Shown here in pieces: positions 58,324-64,000 of a stretch of 64,000 nt of DNA (the first letter of the stretch is position 1; each line of letters begins with the position of its first letter). The notes under the pieces are model-generated. The model worked only from the letters and a program-made list of their open reading frames with translations, made no database searches and was not told the origin of the DNA. This stretch comes from CAWFMO01 sp963817065. GTDB taxonomy: Bacteria; Actinomycetota; Thermoleophilia; Solirubrobacterales; 70-9. The stretch is from NCBI GenBank assembly GCA_963817065.1, contig CAWFMO010000001.1, positions 310,001-374,000 on the forward strand, written 5' to 3'. The translations under genes were made by a program, and so were the position numbers.

Positions 58324-59556
58324 TCAGCCGACCGACTTCAGGATCTCCGCCGCCTTCGCCGAGAACGCGTCGATCTGCGCGCCGCCCGGCGACCCGTCGC
58401 TGCGCATGTAGACGGACGCGCTCCGCCCGCCGCTCGAGATCCCCCAGCCGGCGCTCGCCGCCGCCTCGAGCGCCGCCGCCGGAAGTCCCTCGCCGACCCC
58501 GGGCACGCCGACGTCGGCCTCGTCGACCCACGCCGAGGGCAGCTCGTGGTCGGCCTCGGTGACCGCGGCGATGTAGTTGCGCTCCATATCGACGTCGCTC
58601 GAGTACTTGATCCAGGCCAGGCTGCCGTCGCGGTCGGACCCCGGCAGCGTCCCGCTGACGACCTCGGTCGCGGTCCCGGGCAGCGGCAGGCGCAGGTGGC
58701 GCGCGTGGAACTCGGCCGGGCTCTCCTCGCTCATCCCGTGCCTGTCGCCGTAGCTGACGAAGCTGTCGTCCTTGGCGAGCCCGCCGACGAGCTTGAGGAT
58801 CGTGCCCACGATCCGGCCGCCAGTCGCGCCGCCGGCCCAGTCGGTGTAGGCCTCGAGGCTGTCGGGGCGGTCGCCGAGGCCCTCCTCCTCGAGAACCTCG
58901 TCGCGGAGCCGGCCCGCGACCTTGCCGCCGGTCTCGGTCAGCAGGTCGAGCGCCGCCGGATCGACCTCGCCGCCCGCCTCGAGGCCCTGCCCGCGCCACT
59001 GCGGCGTCTCGCAGGTGAAGACCCCGAGCTCGAGCTTGAAGCCGAAGTCGCGCGGCGTCTCGTGCGCGAGCCAGTCGATCAGCGCCGGCGAGAAGAGCTG
59101 GAAGAGCCAGTTCTGCCCCTGGGCCTTTGCGATCTCGACCACGTAGCGGCGCTCGAGCTCCTCGCTCTCGAACTTCGCCGACTCGCGCGGGCGCTGGTCG
59201 CCGGCCCAGTAGAAGAGGCCGGCGCCGAACTCGTCCGGGCGCACCGAGAGCATCGGCACGTAGCCGACGGTCTCCGGGAGTCGCGCGACCATGATCGTGT
59301 GTTGGCCCTTGACGTCGATTCCGAGCGTCTGCCCGAACACGGCCTGGTGGCGGAGCCGGCCGACCGCGCCGCCGGGGAGCACGCCGGCCAGCGACCAGAT
59401 CGCGTGCCGGACGCCGCCCGTCTGCTGCGCGGCGGGGACGTAGCCGGGCCACGGCTGCTCCTCTCGTAACACGAGCCCGCGCTTCTCGGCGTACTCCCGC
59501 AGCGCGGCCTCGGAGCGCTCGAGCCCGGCGAGCGCATCTCCCTCGTCGATCGCCAT
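58324..59556 (-). CDS. Protein of unknown function, 410 residues
   Basis: It starts at ATG 59556, with TAGGGT seven bases upstream (59569-59564). Cytoplasmic, no membrane helix. Notable segments are GLFYWAGDQRPRESAKFE, NWLFQLFSPALIDWLAHETP and FVSYGDRHGMSEESP. Secondary structure looks mixed. No family recognised. It is divergent from a Pro-rich membrane protein with 50 bases between starts. Confidence 0.7.
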   Translation of the reverse strand: MAIDEGDALAGLERSEAALREYAEKRGLVLREEQPWPGYVPAAQQTGGVRHAIWSLAGVLPGGAVGRLRHQAVFGQTLGIDVKGQHTIMVARLPETVGYVPMLSVRPDEFGAGLFYWAGDQRPRESAKFESEELERRYVVEIAKAQGQNWLFQLFSPALIDWLAHETPRDFGFKLELGVFTCETPQWRGQGLEAGGEVDPAALDLLTETGGKVAGRLRDEVLEEEGLGDRPDSLEAYTDWAGGATGGRIVGTILKLVGGLAKDDSFVSYGDRHGMSEESPAEFHARHLRLPLPGTATEVVSGTLPGSDRDGSLAWIKYSSDVDMERNYIAAVTEADHELPSAWVDEADVGVPGVGEGLPAAALEAAASAGWGISSGGRSASVYMRSDGSPGGAQIDAFSAKAAEILKSVG

Positions 59557-59606
59557 CGCGGCGACCCTATAGGCGCGGCGTCGGGCGCGCGGAATAGGAT
59601 GCGGGC

Positions 59607-60395
59607 GTGGCGGAGGAGGAGCAGAAGCCGAGTGTCTCGGTCGGGGGCCAAGGGGACCCCGCGAGCCCACCCGATCCCGCGAACCCGCCGGATCCGCCGA
59701 CCCAGCCCGATCCGGCGACTCCGCCCGACCCCCTCGCCGGCGCGCCCCAGGTCGCCAAGGAGGACAGCGGCGGCGGGATGTTCTCGGGCGCGAACTTCTG
59801 GACAGGTCCGTTTCTGGCGATCCTCGGGATCGGGCTCGCGGCGCTGCTAGGCGCCGGCTGGTACATCCTCGGCGGGCTGCCCCGCGACCACGATAAATAC
59901 GGCGAGGTCGTGGTCCCAGGGCGGGCTGTGCTGGCGCTCCCCGGCGAGGAGGTCAGGCTCGACTTCGAGAACCACGCTTCGCAATCAGGCGACAGCACCC
60001 ACCTCGACGACCAGCCTGCGGGCCTCGACGTGCGGATCACGCCGGCCGCGGGTGGGGAGGCGGTCGAGATCGAGGACGTCCCGAGCTGGCTCTTCAGCTC
60101 GACGGTCAACGACCGCGGCCACGAGCCCTGGGGCAAGGCCGACGTCCCGAGCGCCGGCGACTACGTCGTCGAGACGACCGACGACTCTGCGGGACCGTTC
60201 CAGCCGCCGGGCGGCGCATCGCCGCCCGCGTCCGAGGACGAGCCCAACGTCGACCAGGGCGCGGCGATCTCGGTCGGCGCCAAGCCCTGGAACCCGTTCG
60301 GCTCGGTGATCGCGGGCGCGATTCTCGTCGCCATGCTCGTGCTGCTCGCGATGTTCGCCTTCTCGCTGCCGTTCCGCCTGCTGCGGAACCGCTGA
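59607..60395 (+). CDS. Membrane protein with Pro-rich cytoplasmic N-terminus
   Basis: 262 residues from GTG 59607 (TAGGAT six bases upstream). Residues 15-45 are PPDP-type repeats. Helix 1 is WTGPFLAILGIGLAALLGAG, helix 2 IAGAILVAMLVLLAMFAF near the end, with about 140 residues between them forming a beta-rich extracytoplasmic domain. Pro-rich tails often bind SH3-like or other partners. No family recognised. Confidence 0.6.
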   Translation: MAEEEQKPSVSVGGQGDPASPPDPANPPDPPTQPDPATPPDPLAGAPQVAKEDSGGGMFSGANFWTGPFLAILGIGLAALLGAGWYILGGLPRDHDKYGEVVVPGRAVLALPGEEVRLDFENHASQSGDSTHLDDQPAGLDVRITPAAGGEAVEIEDVPSWLFSSTVNDRGHEPWGKADVPSAGDYVVETTDDSAGPFQPPGGASPPASEDEPNVDQGAAISVGAKPWNPFGSVIAGAILVAMLVLLAMFAFSLPFRLLRNR

Positions 60396-60396
60396 C

Positions 60397-60726
60397 CTAC
60401 GCCGGCGGGGCGCCGGCCTCGAGCGCCCGCTCGCGCCAATAGAGGAACAGCGGCAGGCCGAAGCAGAGGCCGACGAGCAGCGTGGCCGGGATCACCATCC
60501 ACCAGCGCTTGATCCCGAGCCGCGGCCCCTCGCGCGAAGCCCAGATGAAGAAGGCGAGGCAGGAGATCGTGAGGTCGACGAGCATCGCGACGGCGACGGT
60601 GTTGGCGGTCGCCGCGTCGGTCAGCTCGCCGATGTCGACCCCGTGCTCGCCGAAGTAGATCCCGAACAGGACCAGCGGCGCGACAAAGCCGACCAGTGCC
60701 AGGGCGAGGAAGATCCGGGATCGCAC
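60397..60726 (-). CDS. DUF2834-like small membrane protein
   Basis: 109 residues, three helices, from GTG 60726 (TAGGTT seven bases upstream). The pattern of helix 1 PLVLFGIYFGEHGVDIGEL and LVDLTISCLAFFIWASREGP matches DUF2834 membrane proteins, whose function is unknown. Its 5' end lies 10 bases from the stop of the TetR gene. Confidence 0.75.
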   Translation of the reverse strand: MRSRIFLALALVGFVAPLVLFGIYFGEHGVDIGELTDAATANTVAVAMLVDLTISCLAFFIWASREGPRLGIKRWWMVIPATLLVGLCFGLPLFLYWRERALEAGAPPA

Positions 60727-60736
60727 CGGTCGGAAC

Positions 60737-61339
60737 CTATATCAACGACCCGAGCGCGCGCCGCATCGAGCGCCGCGCGCGGGCAAAGACCTCCGGGTCG
60801 CGCGAGAGCTGGAACCCGTAGCTCGCCGCGGCGGCCATCGCGTTGAGCTCGAAGGCGACGTCGGCGGGCTCGGTGTCGGCGGGCAGTTCGCCGGTCTCGA
60901 TCGCTATCGCTGCCTCGCGCTCGAGGACGCCGAACCAGCGCTCCATCGTCTTTGCGATGGCGTCACGAAGCGGACCCGGGCGGGCGTCGAACTCGACGCT
61001 CGCCGTGGTCAGGAAGCAGCCGCCCGGCAGCGACTCGCGCTCGTGGTAGGAGAGCCAGCTGTCGCAGAGCGCCCGCAGGCGGGTCAGCCCTGGCGGTTCC
61101 TCGGCGACCGGGCCCCAGACCTCGTCGGTGAACTGCTCGACCGCGGCCTCGAGCGTCGCGAGCTGCAGCTCCCGCTTGCTCCCGAAGAGGCCGTAGACGC
61201 TGCTCTTGCGCATCTCGACTTCGCCCGCGAGGCCGCCGATCGTCAGGCCCTCGAGGCCCTCGACCGAAGCGCGATCGACCGCCGCTTCGGTGACGGCGGC
61301 CTTGGTCTCGGCGACGGCGGCGGAGGAGCGACGGGGCAC
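60737..61339 (-). CDS. TetR-family transcriptional regulator
   Basis: 200 residues from GTG 61339, with TATCAT seven bases upstream. HTH: LTIGGLAGEVEMRKSSVYGLF, then GSKRELQLATL. The C-terminal half holds LPGGCFLTTASVEFDARPGP, typical of TetR_C subgroups with a conserved GCF. Divergent from the frameshifted MBL gene and likely its regulator. Confidence 0.9.
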   Translation of the reverse strand: MPRRSSAAVAETKAAVTEAAVDRASVEGLEGLTIGGLAGEVEMRKSSVYGLFGSKRELQLATLEAAVEQFTDEVWGPVAEEPPGLTRLRALCDSWLSYHERESLPGGCFLTTASVEFDARPGPLRDAIAKTMERWFGVLEREAAIAIETGELPADTEPADVAFELNAMAAAASYGFQLSRDPEVFARARRSMRRALGSLI

Positions 61340-61351
61340 GCGGATAATGAT

Positions 61352-61361
61352 ATCGTACGAT
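61352..61361. promoter_or_regulatory. Palindromic operator candidate, TetR/MBL
   Basis: ATCGTACGAT is a perfect ten-base palindrome touching the -10 of the TetR gene (ATGATA on the plus strand, 61347-61352). The stretch between the divergent starts is distinctly AT-richer. It is the best autoregulatory site here. Confidence 0.5.
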
Positions 61362-61387
61362 CGTCCGGTAAAAAAGAGCGGAGAAAA

Positions 61388-62201
61388 ATGAAGATCAGGT
61401 GGCTCGGCTGGGCTGGGGTGGAGATCGAGTTCGATGGGACCGCGGTCGTGATCGATCCGCTCGCCGACCCCGGCGCGACATTTGCCGCGCTCGGCGAGCG
61501 GGCCCGCGAGGTCGAGCTGCCGGCGGTGGTTCCGCCTCGATCCGAGGGCACCGCAATCGCCGGATTGGTCAGCCACCTGCACCGCGACCACACCGACGCC
61601 GGAGCCCTCGCGGCGGCGCTCGCCGGCGACGCGTCGGTCCACGAGCCGCCCTGGCCCGGAGGGGAGGGGGTCGAGAACCTCGCGATCGCGCAGGCGAACG
61701 CGGAGCTCGATCAGGCGAAGCTGAGCCGGAAACCGGTCGAGGTCTGGGAGCGGGTCGAGGCCGGGCCGTTCGCGCTCACGGCGCTGCCGGCCGTCGACGG
61801 GCTCGGCGATCCCCAGGTCTCATGGCTCGTCGAAGCCGCGGCCGGCGGGCGCTCCACCTCGGGGACACGACCTTTCACGGGTACTGGTGGCGGATGGCCC
61901 GCCGCCACGGGCCGTTCGACGTCGTCTTTGCGCCGATCAACGGGGCGCGCGTCGACTTCCCGCACCTTCAGCCTCCGAGCACCTGGGCCGCAGCGATGGA
62001 GCCCGAGCAGGCCGCGCTCGCCGGCGAGCTGCTCGGCGCGCGCACCGTCGTCCCGATCCACTACGGCGGCTTCGAAGTCGACCCCTGGTACCTCCCGGTC
62101 TCCGAGCCGTCGAGCGCTTTCAGGCCGCGGCCGCAGGGCGCCCCTACGAGGTTCTTGCGCTCGAACCGGGGGAGAGCTTCGCGAATCGCCAGGGCCTCTG
62201 A
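61388..62201 (+). pseudogene. MBL-fold hydrolase gene (UlaG-like) with two frameshifts
   Basis: From ATG 61388 (SD GGAG) the first frame gives IRWLGWAGVEIEFDG, VSHLHRDHTDAG (metal motif HxHxDH) and FALTALPAVDGLGDPQVSW. At about 61845-61855 the frame changes and LHLGDTTFHGYWW continues to VVPIHYGGFEVDP. A second change near 62105-62115 leads to ERFQAAAAGRPYEVLALEPG and the stop at 62199-62201. Both fit loss of one base. Repaired, it would be an UlaG-like metallohydrolase of about 270 residues. Confidence 0.75.
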
Positions 62202-62225
62202 TAATCAAGGGGTTGGGCCTTCGCC

Positions 62226-62675
62226 TTGGCACGGGTCATCGACAAGCGCGTTACGGCAGAGATAGAGGGCGACTTTGTCGTCTTCCTGATCGGCTTGCGG
62301 ATCAACAGGTTCTGGAAGCCGTGGAAGTGGCTACCCACGCTTCTGGCGATGCCGAGGATGTTGCGCGAGCTCGAGCAGGCCCCGGAATCCGGGTTCCTCG
62401 GCTCGAACCTCTACGCCGCCGGTCCGCGCCGACCGATGCTGGTCCAGTATTGGCGGTCGTTCGATCAGCTCGAGTCCTATGCCCGCGGCCACGAGGGCGC
62501 CCACTGGCCCGCCTGGGTGGAATTCAACAAGCGGGTCGGCTCGAGCGGCGACGTGGGCATCTGGCACGAGACCTACCTGATCCCCGCAGGGAGCCACGAG
62601 AGCGTCTACAACAACGTGCCGCCGACCGGGCTCGGCGACGCGGCCGACCTCGTTCCCGCCGCCGGCCGCCGCTAA
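62226..62675 (+). CDS. DUF4188-family protein
   Basis: 149 residues. TTG 62226 is the only nearby start in frame. FVVFLIGLRINRFWKPWKW, GFLGSNLYAAGPRRPMLVQYW and AHWPAWVEFNKR match DUF4188 (monooxygenase-like dimeric fold). Enzymatic role uncertain. It follows the frameshifted MBL gene by 24 bases. Confidence 0.82.
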   Translation: MARVIDKRVTAEIEGDFVVFLIGLRINRFWKPWKWLPTLLAMPRMLRELEQAPESGFLGSNLYAAGPRRPMLVQYWRSFDQLESYARGHEGAHWPAWVEFNKRVGSSGDVGIWHETYLIPAGSHESVYNNVPPTGLGDAADLVPAAGRR

Positions 62676-63154
62676 GTCTGATCCGGCTCTCCACCCATGA
62701 GCTCGCTCTGGCGTCTCATGAGCTCGTCCTGATCGATCTCGCCGTTCTTGAACCGCTCCGTCAGCTTCATGAACTCATCCTTGTTGGCGAGCACCTTCGC
62801 CTGCGTTTCATCCATGGTCTGCTTCTGGTCTGCCGTCAGGTCGGTGTACGTGCCGCCGACCAGCTGCTTGACGACGTTGGGCGCCTCATCCCAATCGATC
62901 TCGACGTTTTCGGGATTGGCACGGTCCACGGTGACCGGCAGCACGACTCCAGGGCGCGGCCGCTTGTGAGCCTTGACCATTCCCTTCCACGTCACGTCCG
63001 TCGGTTCGAGTCCTTCGGCTGAGACGACCAGCCTGATGACGGTCCTGCTGATCAATGCGTCAGTGTCCGTCCGGTCCTGGGCCTGCAGGACCTTCGCCTG
63101 CCCGCGCACCGGATCCTCCATCGACTTGCCCCGCAGTCGTTTGAACAGCCCCAT
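62672..63154 (-). CDS. Protein of unknown function with short C-terminal SHOCT-like helix pair
   Basis: 160 residues from ATG 63154 (TAGAGT seven bases upstream). A central beta-rich part (LVVSAEGLEPTDVTWKGMVK; VVLPVTVDRANPENVEIDWD) is followed by helices with LTERFKNGEIDQDELMRR, resembling SHOCT domains. Role unknown. It runs against the DUF4188 gene, overlapping its last four bases. Confidence 0.6.
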   Translation of the reverse strand: MGLFKRLRGKSMEDPVRGQAKVLQAQDRTDTDALISRTVIRLVVSAEGLEPTDVTWKGMVKAHKRPRPGVVLPVTVDRANPENVEIDWDEAPNVVKQLVGGTYTDLTADQKQTMDETQAKVLANKDEFMKLTERFKNGEIDQDELMRRQSELMGGEPDQT

Positions 63155-63187
63155 GTCGGCGACTCTAACTCCTCCGGCCGATCCGAT

Positions 63188-63259
63188 GGGCGCGGCTGGT
63201 TTCGAACCAGCGACCTCTCGCGTGTGAAGCGAGCGCTCTCCCACTGAGCTACGCGCCCT
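63188..63259 (-). tRNA. tRNA-Val (anticodon CAC)
   Basis: 72 bases, acceptor GGGCGCG/CGCGCCC, D-arm GCTC-AGTGGGA-GAGC, anticodon loop TTCACAC giving CAC, T-arm GCTGGTTCGAAACCAGC. Discriminator A, no encoded CCA. Confidence 0.97.
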
Positions 63260-63282
63260 GGGGCCGGAATGGTAGGCGCGAT

Positions 63283-63702
63283 CTACCCGGACATCCCCGC
63301 GGTCCGGAGGGCTTCGGCCGAATCGAGGTAGAAGCGCATCCGGATCACCTTGCCCTCGTCGAGCGTGCAGACGACCCCGAAGTGCATCTCGACCGGCAAC
63401 CCGCTGCCCCTGCCGGTCGCGGACTGGGTGGCGAGGACGACGACCTGGTCGCCGGGGGCGTCGACCAAACGGTCCGCATGGACCGACCAGTCGGCGAAGT
63501 CCTCGGTCCAGCTGCGCATGAACTCGACGAACCCCTCGCGTCCGGTATAGCGGCGGGGCCCGGGAAGCTCCTGCGCCGGAAACACCTCGACGTCCTCGGC
63601 GAGTGCTCCGGAATCGAACCAGGAACCGTAATCGCCGTGTTCCATTCCCGTCCGGAAGGCGTCGATCAGCCCGCTGACGACCTCGAGGTTCTGCTTCGAC
63701 AT
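63283..63702 (-). CDS. SnoaL-like/NTF2-fold protein
   Basis: 139 residues from ATG 63702 (GATACT seven bases upstream). The cone-shaped NTF2 fold is shown by NLEVVSGLIDAF, YTGREGFVEFMRSW and VVCTLDEGKVIRMRFYLDSAEAL. Members include polyketide cyclases, isomerases and non-enzymatic small-molecule binders. Function unknown. Confidence 0.85.
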   Translation of the reverse strand: MSKQNLEVVSGLIDAFRTGMEHGDYGSWFDSGALAEDVEVFPAQELPGPRRYTGREGFVEFMRSWTEDFADWSVHADRLVDAPGDQVVVLATQSATGRGSGLPVEMHFGVVCTLDEGKVIRMRFYLDSAEALRTAGMSG

Positions 63703-63735
63703 CCAAGCCAGTATCGCGCCTGATAAGAAGTCCGT

Positions 63736-64000
63736 ATCGCGACCCAGCAGCAGAAGGCCGAGACGTTCCGCGCCCTCCACGAGGGCGAGCCGTTCGTGAT
63801 CCCGAATCCGTGGGACGCCGGCTCGGCCCGGATCCTCGCCGCGCTCGGCTTCGAGGCGCTGGCGACGACGAGCGGCGGCTTCGCGTTCACGCTCGGGCGC
63901 GAGGACGGCGAGGTCACGCTCGAGGAGCTCGCCGAGCACGTGAGCCTGATCGACGGCACAACCGACCTGCCGCTCTCGGTGGACATGGAGAACGGCTTCG
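63736..64000 (+). CDS. Isocitrate lyase/PEP mutase-family protein, N-terminal part
   Basis: 88 residues to the window end. FRALHEGEPFVIPNPWDAGSARIL, then LGFEALATTSGGFAFTLGR and PLSVDMENGF, are the N-terminus of PEP mutase/oxaloacetate hydrolase-type enzymes. The position of the normal ATG is ATC (63736-63738); GATAAG lies eight bases upstream as expected for a leaderless start. No ATG, GTG or TTG fits before the in-frame stops upstream. Confidence 0.75.
   Translation, partial: MATQQQKAETFRALHEGEPFVIPNPWDAGSARILAALGFEALATTSGGFAFTLGREDGEVTLEELAEHVSLIDGTTDLPLSVDMENGF

Overview
The window is about 70 % GC and densely packed, with most intergenic gaps under 100 bases. It looks like an actinobacterial chromosome segment, probably from the Thermoleophilia (Solirubrobacterales or relatives). 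The evidence is the strong GC3 bias, a deazaflavin (F420)-type nitroreductase, an actinobacterial-type SOS box, CsoR, several MpaB/HDO/CDGSH-type redox genes, and many exported proteins with VCBS repeats and basic tails. The taxon is inferred from gene content; no rRNA is present. Three tRNA genes (Ser-GGA, Ser-CGA, Val-CAC) are present. I saw no IS element, CRISPR array or phage.

Layout. 1-10.3 kb: end of a CocE-like hydrolase, GIY-YIG-like protein, MMPL transporter, GNAT, glucose-6-phosphate dehydrogenase, BVMO-like monooxygenase, methyltransferase-like protein, glycerate kinase, YceI, MBL hydrolase. 10.3-16.3 kb: decayed MMPL fragment, secreted proteins, a 23-residue repeat protein, an MpaB oxygenase divergent from a TetR regulator, and a frameshifted membrane gene coupled to a CMD-family gene. 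16.3-23.1 kb: cyclophilin, CDGSH protein, a haem-oxygenase-like diiron protein coupled to a GT2 glycosyltransferase, NmrA-like reductase, RDD, RidA, GH9. 23.2-40.3 kb: one giant zinc ribbon/kinase/ATPase/TPR/cyclase protein, a large membrane protein, two tandem giant subtilisin-like VCBS proteases and an M28 peptidase. 40.3-50.7 kb: MFS exporter, CNMP-thioredoxin reductase-like enzyme, MBL, UspA, a frameshifted S8 protease, metallophosphoesterase, TadA, fructosamine kinase, LMW phosphatase. 50.7-64 kb: small membrane proteins, YtoQ, CsoR with its target, SOS-regulated DinB, F420-type reductase plus SDR, zinc alcohol dehydrogenase, a secreted Lys-rich protein with terminator, a TetR regulator divergent from a doubly frameshifted MBL gene, and the start of a PEP-mutase/isocitrate-lyase-like gene.

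Two themes run through the window. First, most operon-leading genes lack a Shine-Dalgarno sequence and instead carry a TAnnnT-type -10 hexamer 6-8 bases before the start codon, so leaderless transcription seems to be the default; I used this to choose several starts. Second, exported proteins are abundant, and four of them end in strongly basic tails. Four genes are broken by indels; whether this is true decay or sequencing error cannot be told from the sequence alone. The strongest candidates for new biology are the HDO/GT2/CDGSH locus, the five-module kinase-ATPase-cyclase protein lacking key catalytic residues, and a palindromic element inserted in frame in a membrane-protein gene.
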